Source: Alphaproteobacteria bacterium
GTDB lineage: Bacteria; Pseudomonadota; Alphaproteobacteria; Rhodobacterales; Rhodobacteraceae
Assembly: GCA_030428355.1 (NCBI GenBank)
Contig: JAUIBL010000005.1
Location: 60,390 to 124,389 of the forward strand
DNA length: 64,000 nucleotides
Direction of reading: 5' to 3'
In this document: in pieces, positions 38,346 to 46,670 of the stretch
Numbering within the stretch: the first letter of the stretch is position 1
Layout of the letters: each line of letters starts with the position of its first letter
Made by a program: the position numbers and the translations under genes
The notes under the pieces: generated by a model
What the model saw: only the letters and a program-made list of their open reading frames with translations
The model's database searches: none
Told to the model about the DNA's origin: nothing

Positions 38346-39689
38346 ATGCGTCGCTTCTTAGCCTATGCCGGGGTCTGTCTTCTTGCCGCAGTCCCGCTGC
38401 GCGCCCAGACGATCGAAGACCAGGTCACCAGCTTCCAGCTTGAGAACGGCATGGATGTCGTGGTGATCGAAGACCACCGCGCCCCTGCCGTGGTGCACAT
38501 GGTCTGGTATCGCGCCGGATCAGCGGATGAAAAACCCGGCGTGTCGGGTGTGGCGCATTTCCTTGAACATCTTCTGTTCAAGGGCACCGAAAAGCTGGCA
38601 CCCGGAGAGTTCAGCGAAATCGTCAAAGCGAATGGCGGCACCGACAATGCTTTCACCAGCTATGACTACACGGCCTATTTCCAGCGCGTTGCGGCGGATC
38701 GGCTTGGGCTGATGATGGAAATGGAAGCGGACCGGATGAAAAACATCCAGCTTGACCGCGAGGACATCCTGACCGAACGCGACGTGATCATCGAAGAACG
38801 CAACCAGCGGGTCGAGAACGATCCCGGATCGCTCTTCCGCGAACAGCGGTTGGCCGCCCAGTATCTCAATCATCCGTATGGCACACCGATCATCGGCTGG
38901 CGGCACGAGATGGTGACCCTCGATCTGGACGATGCGCTGGCCTTCTACAACCAGTTCTATTCTCCGAACAACGCGGTCCTGGTCGTGGCCGGTGACGTGC
39001 AACCCGACGAGGTTCTGGCGCTGGCCCGGCAGCATTACGGCCCGATCCCGCGCAACGAGGCCCTGCCCGAACGCGTGCGTCCGTCCGAACCGCCCCAGAT
39101 GGCCGAGCGTCGAATCTCGTTCAGCGATCCTCGCGTGGCGCAGCCTTATGTCATGCGCACCTATCTTGCGCCCGAACGGGACCCCGGCGATCAGCGCAAG
39201 GCGGCCGCGCTGACGCTTCTGGCCGAGGTTCTGGGTGGGTCGCAGACTGCGGTGATGCCGCAGAAGCTGCAATTCGAGGAACGACGGTCCGTCTATGCCG
39301 GGGCCTTCTACAGCGGGCTGTCGCTGGATGACACGACATTCGGTATCGTGAACGTGCCAGCCGAAGGTGTGAGCCTCGAAGAGGCCGAGGCCGATATGGA
39401 CCGGGTGGTTGCCGAGTTCATGGAAACCGGTGTCGATCCGGTTCAGTTGGACCGGATCAAGTTTCAACTCCGTGCCGCACAGGTCTATGAGCTCGACAGC
39501 TCCAATTCTCTGGCAAACCGCTATGGCGCGGCTCTTACCTCGGGGTTGACCATCGACGATGTGCACGAATGGCCGCGTATTCTGCAATCCATCACGGCCG
39601 AGGAAATCATCGCCGCCGCAGAGGACGTGTTTGACCGTGACAACGCCGTGACCGGATTTCTGCGGACGGCAGAGGAGGTGACGCAATGA
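38346..39689 (+). CDS. M16 family zinc peptidase, catalytic subunit
   Basis: Insulinase/processing-peptidase type metalloprotease, 447 residues, exported (signal peptide about 1-21, ending PLRAQ). The inverted zinc motif HxxEH is intact (HFLEH, about residue 73), with the distal Glu in MEMEADRMKN. GTDNAFTSYDYTAYFQRV is typical of the family. The ATG at 38346 is preferred: GGAGGAGG ends 7 bases upstream, whereas a TTG at 38340 would touch it. It overlaps the next gene by 4 bases (ATGA). Together they look like a periplasmic two-subunit peptidase. Confidence 0.93.
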   Translation: MRRFLAYAGVCLLAAVPLRAQTIEDQVTSFQLENGMDVVVIEDHRAPAVVHMVWYRAGSADEKPGVSGVAHFLEHLLFKGTEKLAPGEFSEIVKANGGTDNAFTSYDYTAYFQRVAADRLGLMMEMEADRMKNIQLDREDILTERDVIIEERNQRVENDPGSLFREQRLAAQYLNHPYGTPIIGWRHEMVTLDLDDALAFYNQFYSPNNAVLVVAGDVQPDEVLALARQHYGPIPRNEALPERVRPSEPPQMAERRISFSDPRVAQPYVMRTYLAPERDPGDQRKAAALTLLAEVLGGSQTAVMPQKLQFEERRSVYAGAFYSGLSLDDTTFGIVNVPAEGVSLEEAEADMDRVVAEFMETGVDPVQLDRIKFQLRAAQVYELDSSNSLANRYGAALTSGLTIDDVHEWPRILQSITAEEIIAAAEDVFDRDNAVTGFLRTAEEVTQ

Positions 39690-40993
39690 AGACCTTTGGT
39701 GCGCTGATCGCGTTCATGCTGCTTGCCGCCGCCCCGTTGCGGGCGGAAATCGACATCACCGAAGTGACGAGCCCAGGCGGTATCAACGCGTGGCTTGTGC
39801 AGGAAGAATCGATCCCCTTCGTTGCACTGGAACTGCGGTTCAAGGGCGGCGCGTCGCTGGACCTGCCGGGCAAGCGCGGGGCCACGAACCTGATGGTCGG
39901 TCTGCTTGAGGAAGGCGCTGGCGATCTGGACTCCCGCGCGTTCTCTGAGCGGGTGGAATCACTGGCCGCCAGCTTCGAGTTCGATGTCGGGGATGATGCG
40001 GTGTCGATCTCGGCCCGGTTCCTGACCGAAAATCAGGACGAGGCATTGGCACTTCTGCGGGATGCCCTTACCAAACCGCGGTTCGATCAGGACGCGATTG
40101 ATCGGGTCAAGGCACAGCTTGTTTCGATGATCCGGTCCGACGCGCAGGACCCGGACACCATGGTCGGTGCCGCCTTTGACAGCATGGTGTTCGGCGATCA
40201 CCCCTATGGTTCGGCCATCGAAGGCACTGAAGAGAGCGTTGCGTCGCTGACCCGTGACGATCTGATCGCTGCACATCAGGGTGCGCTGGCGCGTGACCGT
40301 GTCTATGTCGGCGCGGCAGGGGATATTTCGGCCGAAGACCTTGCGGCGGTGCTGGACAAGCTGCTGGCCGATCTTCCCGAAACCGGGACGCCGCAGGCCG
40401 ACGCGGTCACCGTATCGACCGAGGCTGGTGTGACCGTGGTGCCTTTCGACGTCCCGCAATCGGTTGCGATCTTCGGGCATGAAGGCGTAGCGCGGGACGA
40501 TCCGGATTTCTTTGCCGCATTTGTCCTGAACGAGATCCTCGGCGGTGGTGGGTTCGAGGCGCGGCTGATGGAAGAGGTGCGCGAAAAGCGGGGGCTGACC
40601 TATGGCGTCTACAGCTATCTGGTGCCAAAGGACCACGCTGCGCTGTACCTGGGCCGCGTGTCGAGCGCCAATGACCGCATCGCCGAAGCGATCGAGGTGA
40701 TCCGTGACGAGTGGTCCAGGATGGCCGAGACCGGCGTCACTGAAGAAGAGTTGGAAATTGCCAAAACCTATCTGACTGGGGCGTACCCGTTGCGGTTCGA
40801 TGGCAATGGACCGATCGCAAATATTCTGGTCGGGATGCAGATGGACGACCTGCCCGTCGATTACGTGAACACGCGCAACGCGAAAATCGAGGCCATCACG
40901 CTGGACGACATCAAGCGGGTGGCCGCGCGTGTTCTCAAGCCTGAGGCTTTGCATTTCGTTGTGGTGGGACAGCCCGAGGGGCTCGATTCGTGA
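39686..40993 (+). CDS. M16 family peptidase partner lacking the zinc motif
   Basis: 435 residues, exported (signal peptide about 1-20). The fold matches M16 proteins (C-terminal FVLNEILGGGGFEARLMEEVREKRGLTY region), but the HxxEH zinc motif is absent: the equivalent place reads NLMVGLLEEGAGD. This is the usual pattern for the non-catalytic partner that completes the chamber with the preceding gene, as in mitochondrial processing peptidase. The gene overlaps its partner by 4 bases. A perfect inverted repeat and a strong terminator follow. Confidence 0.92.
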   Translation: MKTFGALIAFMLLAAAPLRAEIDITEVTSPGGINAWLVQEESIPFVALELRFKGGASLDLPGKRGATNLMVGLLEEGAGDLDSRAFSERVESLAASFEFDVGDDAVSISARFLTENQDEALALLRDALTKPRFDQDAIDRVKAQLVSMIRSDAQDPDTMVGAAFDSMVFGDHPYGSAIEGTEESVASLTRDDLIAAHQGALARDRVYVGAAGDISAEDLAAVLDKLLADLPETGTPQADAVTVSTEAGVTVVPFDVPQSVAIFGHEGVARDDPDFFAAFVLNEILGGGGFEARLMEEVREKRGLTYGVYSYLVPKDHAALYLGRVSSANDRIAEAIEVIRDEWSRMAETGVTEEELEIAKTYLTGAYPLRFDGNGPIANILVGMQMDDLPVDYVNTRNAKIEAITLDDIKRVAARVLKPEALHFVVVGQPEGLDS

Positions 40994-41013
40994 ATTTTAC
41001 CACTTGGTAAAAT
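40994..41013. repeat. Perfect 20-bp inverted repeat after the M16 gene
   Basis: Arms ATTTTACCA (40994-41002) and TGGTAAAAT (41005-41013) around CT, immediately after the TGA stop. It is related to the repeat at 37146. The TTACCA/TGGTAA halves resemble GntR-family operators. No start codon follows, so a classical operator role is doubtful here. Confidence 0.6.
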
Positions 41014-41014
41014 A

Positions 41015-41049
41015 AAGGCCGCGCCCATCCAGCGCGGCCTTTTCTTTTT
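41015..41049. terminator. Bidirectional terminator between M16 pair and dapA
   Basis: Stem AAGGCCGCGC (41015-41024) with GCGCGGCCTT (41032-41041), loop of 7, followed by TTTCTTTTT on the plus strand; the minus strand gives GGCCTTTATTTTA. It ends the M16 transcript and is a back-up terminator for dapA. Confidence 0.88.
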
Positions 41050-41053
41050 GCGG

Positions 41054-41097
41054 CGCCAAATCCTTTGAAGGATTTGGCGAAACTCTTGAAAGAGTTT
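41054..41097. repeat. Two tandem perfect inverted repeats after dapA
   Basis: First: CGCCAAATCCTT (41054-41065), TG, AAGGATTTGGCG (41068-41079). Second, directly abutting: AAACTCTT (41080-41087), GA, AAGAGTTT (41090-41097). On the minus strand they form two consecutive hairpins right after the dapA stop. From memory, similar repeats are common between genes in this family and may be dispersed repeats. Confidence 0.75.
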
Positions 41098-41104
41098 GAT
41101 CCCC

Positions 41105-41980
41105 TCAGTTCAGCAGTCCGGCATGGCGCAGACCGGTGTCGATCAGATCGCGTGTCGGCTGCGAGACCGGGAACAGCGGTGCGCGCATCTCTTCGTCGCA
41201 CAGACCCAGACGGCTCATTGCGTATTTCGCGCCGCACAGGCCGGGCTCGACAAAGATGCTGTGATGCAGCGGCATCAGGCGATCCTGAAGGTCCAGCGCG
41301 GTGATGTAGTCGCCCGCCAGCGTCGCCTCCTGCATCTGCGAACACAGCGCCGGGGCCACGTTGGCGGTCACCGAGATGCAGCCGACGCCCCCCTGCGCGT
41401 TGAAGCCGTGCGCGGTGGCGTCTTCGCCTGACAATTGGATGAAGTCCTTGCCGCAGGTGATCCGCTGCGCGCAAACGCGCGCCAGATCACCGGTGGCATC
41501 CTTGACGCCGATGATGCGCGGCAGCTTGGCTAGTTCGCCCATTGTCTTGGGCGACATGTCCACGGCCGACCGGCCCGGGATGTTGTAGATGATGATCGGC
41601 AGATCACAGGCATCATGCAGCATGGTGAAATGCCGGATCAGCCCGTCTTGGGTCGGCTTGTTGTAATAGGGCGTCACGACAAGCCCCGCCTGCGCCCCGG
41701 CCTTTTCAGCATGCTGCAGAAAGCGGATCGCCTCGTCGGTGTTGTTCGAGCCGGCACCTGCGATGACAGGAATGCGCCCGGCGGCGGCTTCGACCACGAA
41801 AGACACGACCTCTTCGTGTTCCTCATGGGTCAGGGTCGGGCTTTCGCCCGTGGTGCCGACGGGGACAAGCCCGTGGCTGCCCTGATCGACATGCCAGTCC
41901 ACCAGTTTCTTGAGCGTGTCAAAATCCACTGCACCGTTCTTGAACGGTGTGACCAGTGCAGGCATCGACCCTTTGAACAT
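41105..41980 (-). CDS. dapA: 4-hydroxy-tetrahydrodipicolinate synthase DapA
   Basis: First enzyme of the diaminopimelate/lysine branch; condenses pyruvate with aspartate semialdehyde through a Schiff base. 291 residues, TIM barrel. The catalytic Lys is in [10 protein letters not shown] (about residue 163) and the Tyr in [10 protein letters not shown] (about residue 135); the N-terminus [16 protein letters not shown] is typical. The ATG at 41980 has AAAGGAG 6 bases upstream. Divergent from the transglycosylase gene. Confidence 0.98.
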   Translation of the reverse strand: MFKGSMPALVTPFKNGAVDFDTLKKLVDWHVDQGSHGLVPVGTTGESPTLTHEEHEEVVSFVVEAAAGRIPVIAGAGSNNTDEAIRFLQHAEKAGAQAGLVVTPYYNKPTQDGLIRHFTMLHDACDLPIIIYNIPGRSAVDMSPKTMGELAKLPRIIGVKDATGDLARVCAQRITCGKDFIQLSGEDATAHGFNAQGGVGCISVTANVAPALCSQMQEATLAGDYITALDLQDRLMPLHHSIFVEPGLCGAKYAMSRLGLCDEEMRAPLFPVSQPTRDLIDTGLRHAGLLN

Positions 41981-42039
41981 CGTCACGCTCCTTTTTGTGT
42001 GTGGCATATGCGCCGTTGCGCCCGTCCCGCGAATGTGAG

Positions 42040-42067
42040 TTGAAGGTCGCAGGCCACGGGTTATCCT
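42040..42067 (+). promoter_or_regulatory. Promoter-like pair before the transglycosylase gene
   Basis: TTGAAG (42040-42045), 16-base spacer, TATCCT (42062-42067), about 35 bp before the ATG at 42102. A weak but plausible sigma-70 promoter in the 121-bp divergent gap with dapA. Confidence 0.45.
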
Positions 42068-42101
42068 TTAGCGAGCCGTCTATCCTGTTTCATCGGAGAA
42101 A

Positions 42102-44075
42102 ATGCAAGCCATGTTTCGGCGTATCGCGATCCTGACGGTGGTTCTGCTGTCCCTGCCTTTTGCCGTCGTGGCGCAGGGGAATGCTCGGCCTCTGGAACGT
42201 GCGATGGACCTCATGCGCGAGGGCAATTGGGCCGCCGCGCAGATCGAGGCACTGGGCGACGGGCAACCGGCGCTGGATGTGATCCTGTGGCATTACCTGC
42301 GCGCCGGTCTGGGATCGCCGGACGAGGTTCAGGATTTCCTGTCGCGCAATCCCGATTGGCCGGGGCTACCGTTCCTACAGGAAAAGAGCGAAGCGGCGAT
42401 GGCGTCAGCCTCTGCCGAGGCGATCCGGGCCTTCTATGAAGATCATGTGCCTGAAACAGGGGCGGGGGCGCTGTCCTTGGCACGGGCATTGTTGACGGTG
42501 GATGATCGCGCCGGTGCTGAAGCCGTGGTGCTGCGGGCGTGGACAAGCCTGACACTGACATCGGATGAACAGGACGCCTTTCTGGCGGCCTATGGCGATC
42601 TCCTAAAGCCGCATCACACGGCGCGGCTTGACGCTATGCTGTGGCGGGGCAGTGCAGCAAATGCCCGGGCGATGCTGCCTCTGGTGGGCGAGGACTGGCG
42701 CGCTTTGGCCGAGGCGCGCCTTGCGTTGCGCGCGGATGCGGCGGGGGTCGACACGCTGATCAACGCGGTTCCCGCGTCACTGAGTGCAGATGCCGGGTTG
42801 GCCTATGAGAGGTTTGCGTGGCGAGTGCGCAAGGGACGGACGGATGATGCGGTCGAGCTTTTGCTGGCACGATCGACCTCGCGCGAGGCGCTGGGCCGAC
42901 CCGACATCTGGGCGCGTCAACGGGATGATCTCGCGCGGCGGTTGATGTGGGACAAGCGGTACCAGACAGCCTATCAGGTGGCATCCAGCCATCACCTTGA
43001 AACGGGGTCGTCCTTTGCCGATCTGGAATGGCTGGCGGGCTATCTGTCGTTGCGGTTCCTCGGCGAGCCCGAACGCGCGGCACAGTATTTCCGCGATTTG
43101 CGTGGTGGCGTGGAGTCTCCGATTTCCCTGGGACGGGCCGGGTATTGGCTGGGTCGGGCGCTTGAGGCTGCGGGGGACGCGGCAGGTGCGGCACAGGCGT
43201 ATGCCTTCGGCGCGCAATACCAGACGTCGTTCTATGGGCTTCTGGCCGCTGAGGCGGGGGGTCTGCCGCCCGATCCGCTTTTGGCCGGGACCGAGGTTTT
43301 CCCGGATTGGCGCGATGCTCCGTTTACCCGATCATCGGTGTTCAGCGCCGCGATCCTTCTGCTCGATGCCGAGGAAAAGGTGCTGGCCGAGCGGTTCCTG
43401 ACCCATCTGGCCGAGTCTCTGGATCGGCAACAGATCGGACAGATGGGGCAGATGCTCGAGGATTTGGGCTTGCCGCATGTGCAGGTGATGCTGGGCAAGC
43501 GGGCGGCGCAATTCGGGCACGAGGTTCATGCGCCCTATTATGCGCTGCATCCACTTGCGGACATGCAGCACCCGGTCCCGACAGAGCTTGTCCTCGCGAT
43601 TGCGCGCCGGGAATCCGAGTTCGATCCGGGCGTGATTTCCCCCGTTGGGGCGCGTGGGTTGATGCAGGTGATGCCGCGCACCGCGCAGGAGGTCGCCGGG
43701 TGGTTTGATGTCGAGTACTCCGAGACGAAGCTGCTGACCGATCCGACCTATAACGCGGTCTTGGGGGCGACCTATCTGGAACGGCTTGCGCAGCAATTCA
43801 ACGGCAACGCGGTGATGATCGCGGCGGGATACAACGCGGGGCCCAGCCGCCCGGAGCGTTGGATGCAAGAGCGTGGTGACCCTCGGCGCGGCGAGATGGA
43901 CATCATCGACTGGATCGAACACATCCCCTTTACCGAGACCCGCAACTACGTGATGCGTGTCACCGAAAGCCTGCCGATCTACCGCGCGCGTCTAGGACGT
44001 GATCCGCATCCGGTGCCATTTTCGGAAGAGCTGAAAGGCTCAACCCTTCTGCCGCTGACGCCACAGGGTGAATAG
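42102..44075 (+). CDS. Soluble lytic murein transglycosylase (Slt70-like)
   Basis: Periplasmic muramidase that cleaves peptidoglycan with formation of 1,6-anhydro ends. 657 residues: a signal peptide, a long superhelical U-shaped domain of helical repeats (about 25-475), and a C-terminal lysozyme-like SLT domain (about 480-620). In that domain LVLAIARRESEFDPGVISPVG holds the catalytic Glu (RES) and GLMQVMPRTA the second motif. The first ATG at 42102 has GGAG 3 bases upstream and the second, at 42111 (MFRRIAIL), 12 bases; either is possible. The 3' end overlaps the convergent EamA gene by 36 bp. Confidence 0.94.
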   Translation: MQAMFRRIAILTVVLLSLPFAVVAQGNARPLERAMDLMREGNWAAAQIEALGDGQPALDVILWHYLRAGLGSPDEVQDFLSRNPDWPGLPFLQEKSEAAMASASAEAIRAFYEDHVPETGAGALSLARALLTVDDRAGAEAVVLRAWTSLTLTSDEQDAFLAAYGDLLKPHHTARLDAMLWRGSAANARAMLPLVGEDWRALAEARLALRADAAGVDTLINAVPASLSADAGLAYERFAWRVRKGRTDDAVELLLARSTSREALGRPDIWARQRDDLARRLMWDKRYQTAYQVASSHHLETGSSFADLEWLAGYLSLRFLGEPERAAQYFRDLRGGVESPISLGRAGYWLGRALEAAGDAAGAAQAYAFGAQYQTSFYGLLAAEAGGLPPDPLLAGTEVFPDWRDAPFTRSSVFSAAILLLDAEEKVLAERFLTHLAESLDRQQIGQMGQMLEDLGLPHVQVMLGKRAAQFGHEVHAPYYALHPLADMQHPVPTELVLAIARRESEFDPGVISPVGARGLMQVMPRTAQEVAGWFDVEYSETKLLTDPTYNAVLGATYLERLAQQFNGNAVMIAAGYNAGPSRPERWMQERGDPRRGEMDIIDWIEHIPFTETRNYVMRVTESLPIYRARLGRDPHPVPFSEELKGSTLLPLTPQGE

Positions 44076-44906
44076 GCCCGCGCCGACAATCAGGCTTGCC
44101 CCGAAGACGACATTGGGGCGGATGGCCTCTCCGAAAACCATGATGCCAAGGCTTGCCGCGAAGGGCAGTTGCAGATAGGCGAAGGGCTGGACGGCGCTGG
44201 CCTCGGCCACGTCGTAGCATTTGATCAGCAGGTAATGCCCGGTTGCCCCGGTGACGCAGAGCAGCGCCATCACGGCCCAATCGGTGGGTGTCATTGGTTC
44301 CCAGAACCAGATGCCAATCAGGGTCATGAACACCGCCCCAACTGTGCCCGTCCAGAAAAAGCTGGTGGCGGCGCTGTCCTTGCGGGCGGCATAGCGGGTG
44401 AGCAGGCCGTAAAGGGCGAACATCAGGGCAGAGATCGCCGGGATGATGGCGAGGGGCGAGAAGACGCCAAAGCCGGGCTGCAGGATGATGAGGATGCCGA
44501 CGAAGCCCACACCAATCGCTGTCCAGCGCCGCCATCCGACCTGTTCGCCAAGGATCGGGCCAGACAGAGCCGCGATGAGCAGGGGGTAACAGGCGAAGAT
44601 CGCGTGGCTTTCGACCAGCCCGAGATATGTGAAGCCTGCGACCATCACGCAGATCTCTGACGCCAGAAGCAACCCGCGGAAGCCTTGCAGCCAGGGCTGG
44701 GTGGTCGCGGCCGCCGCACGCAGGCCGCCGGCGCGGCGGCTGGCGACGAACATCACGAAGGCGGCGAAAAACCAGTAGCGGATCATCACCACCATCAGCA
44801 CGTTGTATTCGCTGGCCAGATGCTGGGACAGACCGTCCTGCATGGCGAAAACGAAGGTCGTCGCCACCATAAGCCAAATGCCCAGACGGTTGTTGGTCTC
44901 GGTCAT
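44040..44906 (-). CDS. EamA/DMT family transporter
   Basis: Inner-membrane transporter of the drug/metabolite superfamily, 288 residues with about ten predicted membrane helices in two EamA repeats (1-140 and 150-285). Motif-like stretches are YLGLVESHAIFACYPLLIAAL and LPFAASLGIMVFGE. The substrate is not predictable; relatives export amino acids or other metabolites. Its ATG is 1 base after the mnmD stop (TGACATG), so the two genes are coupled, though a shared role is not obvious. Confidence 0.9.
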   Translation of the reverse strand: MTETNNRLGIWLMVATTFVFAMQDGLSQHLASEYNVLMVVMIRYWFFAAFVMFVASRRAGGLRAAAATTQPWLQGFRGLLLASEICVMVAGFTYLGLVESHAIFACYPLLIAALSGPILGEQVGWRRWTAIGVGFVGILIILQPGFGVFSPLAIIPAISALMFALYGLLTRYAARKDSAATSFFWTGTVGAVFMTLIGIWFWEPMTPTDWAVMALLCVTGATGHYLLIKCYDVAEASAVQPFAYLQLPFAASLGIMVFGEAIRPNVVFGASLIVGAGLFTLWRQRQKG

Positions 44907-44907
44907 G

Positions 44908-45582
44908 TCAGGCGGCTTTCCGGGCGATGGTCATGTGGCGTTTGCGGCCAAAGCCGGGGATGCGGGTTGTGATCAGCCCCGCCGCGTCCAGCGCGCGTCG
45001 CACGTGACCGGCAGCGGTGTAGGTGGCGGCGGTGCCGTTTGGCGCGGTTTTCTCGGCGACGCAGGTCAGGAGGTCGGGTTCCCAGAGTTCCGGGTTCTTG
45101 GCCGGTGCAAAGCCGTCAAGGAACCAGGCGTCGGCGGGGCGGGGCATGGTTTTTACGGTCTCACGCGCGTCGCCTTCGATAAGGGTGAAGTGCAGGTCTG
45201 GCAGGGTGATTTCGCGCGCGCTTGCCGCCCAGAACGGGGCGAGGTCTTTGGCAATCGGGGCGAGGTCCGGGAACGCCTGCTGTGCGCGGATCATGTCTTG
45301 GGGCTGCATCGGGAAGGCTTCGAAACTGGTGTAGTGCAGCCTGCCGGCTTGACCGCTTGATCGCCAGAGATCGAGCGTTGCCAAGAGGTTCAGCCCTGTG
45401 CCGAAACCCAATTCGGCGATGTGGAACCCGTCCCTGAACCGAGCGGGCAGGTCATTGCCCGCAAGAAACACGTAGCGCGTTTCCGCCAGGCCATTGTCGA
45501 GCGAAAAATAGGGGTCGTCGAACCGGCGGGAGACAGGCACATCCCCATCGCGCCAGTCGAGCGGTTCCGTCTGGAGTTCCAT
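44908..45582 (-). CDS. mnmD: tRNA 5-methylaminomethyl-2-thiouridine methyltransferase (MnmD)
   Basis: Stand-alone form of the MnmC N-terminal domain, which makes the last methylation of mnm5s2U at the wobble base of some tRNAs. 224 residues; SAM motif ELGFGTGLNLL, and the family signature DAWFLDGFAPAKNPELW. The ATG at 45582 (MELQTEPLDWRDG) is preferred over an earlier codon at 45636. The FAD-dependent oxidoreductase is divergent, 47 bp away, giving the two MnmC halves as separate genes. Confidence 0.93.
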   Translation of the reverse strand: MELQTEPLDWRDGDVPVSRRFDDPYFSLDNGLAETRYVFLAGNDLPARFRDGFHIAELGFGTGLNLLATLDLWRSSGQAGRLHYTSFEAFPMQPQDMIRAQQAFPDLAPIAKDLAPFWAASAREITLPDLHFTLIEGDARETVKTMPRPADAWFLDGFAPAKNPELWEPDLLTCVAEKTAPNGTAATYTAAGHVRRALDAAGLITTRIPGFGRKRHMTIARKAA

Positions 45583-45629
45583 GATGACATACCTTAGCGA
45601 CAGCGCGACCTTGGCGAGGAGAGACCGGA

Positions 45630-46670
45630 ATGGCAATGCCCGAAATCACGGTGCGCGGTGCGGGGATATTCGGCCTGAGCATCGCGTGGATTCTGACGCA
45701 ACGCGGCGCGCGGGTGCAGGTCGTTGATCCGTTCGGGGCCGGGTCGGGATCAAGCGGTGGGCTGGTCGGGGCCCTGGCTCCGCATGTGCCGGAGAATTGG
45801 AACGACAAGAAGGCGTTTCAGCTTGAAAGCCTTCTGATGGCTGAATCGTTCTGGGCCGATGTGCAAGCGGTCGGAGGTGTCGATCCGGGTTATGCACGTA
45901 CCGGGCGGTTGCAGCCGATTGCCGATGATCACGCCCTCGCTCTGGCACAGGCTCGGTGCGACGGGGCCCGCGATCTTTGGCAGGGGCGGGCGGTCTGGGA
46001 GGTGATCCCGGCTGCCGAGGCCGGAGCTTTTGCGCCCCTGTCCCCGTCCGGGTTTCTGATCCGGGATACGCTCACGGCGCGGATGCACCCAAGGCAAGCC
46101 TGTGCAGCCTTGGTGGCGGCGTTGCGTGTGCGCGGTGTCGAAGTGGTGCGGGATGCAGCGGACCACGGAGCGGTGATTTGGGCAACGGGCTGGCGTGGCC
46201 TTCTGGACCTGTCCGAGGAGATCGGAAAACCGGTCGGGGCAGGGATCAAGGGGCAATCGGCAGCCTTGGCGTTTGATGCGGCCCCCGTGCCTCAGGTCTT
46301 CGTCGATGGGTTGCACATCATCCCGCATGCAAATGGGACGGTTGCCATCGGCTCGACCAGTGAGCGGGAGTTCGACACGCCCGATGCGCTGGATTGCCAG
46401 TGTGACACCCTTGTCGCGCGGGCCGTTGCCGCCATGCCGATCCTCGCGGATGCACCGGTTGTCGATCGCTGGGCCGGGGTGCGCCCGCGTGCCCGGTCAC
46501 GCGCGCCGATGCTGGGGGAGTGGCCGGGGCGCACGGGGCATTTCATCGCCAATGGCGGCTTCAAGATCGGGTTCGGCATGGCTCCGAAAGTGGCCGAAGT
46601 CATGGCGGATCTGGTGCTGGACGGGCAGGACGTGATTCCCGAGGGGTTCAGGGTCGAGGCGTCGCTGTGA
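45630..46670 (+). CDS. FAD-dependent oxidoreductase, MnmC C-terminal/DadA-like
   Basis: 346 residues of the glycine-oxidase/DadA family. The FAD-binding Rossmann start is RGAGIFGLSIAWILTQRGARVQVVD, here with GAGIFG in place of GGGIxG, and the C-terminal GFKIGFGMAPKVAEVMADL closes the FAD fold. Because it lies divergent from mnmD, the likely role is the oxidase half of MnmC (cmnm5U to nm5U in tRNA). Several general amine oxidases look alike, so this is inferred from context. ATG at 45630. The 3' end overlaps the convergent MocR-type gene by 23 bp. Confidence 0.82.
   Translation: MAMPEITVRGAGIFGLSIAWILTQRGARVQVVDPFGAGSGSSGGLVGALAPHVPENWNDKKAFQLESLLMAESFWADVQAVGGVDPGYARTGRLQPIADDHALALAQARCDGARDLWQGRAVWEVIPAAEAGAFAPLSPSGFLIRDTLTARMHPRQACAALVAALRVRGVEVVRDAADHGAVIWATGWRGLLDLSEEIGKPVGAGIKGQSAALAFDAAPVPQVFVDGLHIIPHANGTVAIGSTSEREFDTPDALDCQCDTLVARAVAAMPILADAPVVDRWAGVRPRARSRAPMLGEWPGRTGHFIANGGFKIGFGMAPKVAEVMADLVLDGQDVIPEGFRVEASL

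Noticed and set aside
44685..44972. 95-codon plus-strand frame opposite the EamA and mnmD junction
   Set aside because: It runs across the 1-bp junction of two coupled minus-strand genes and has no features.
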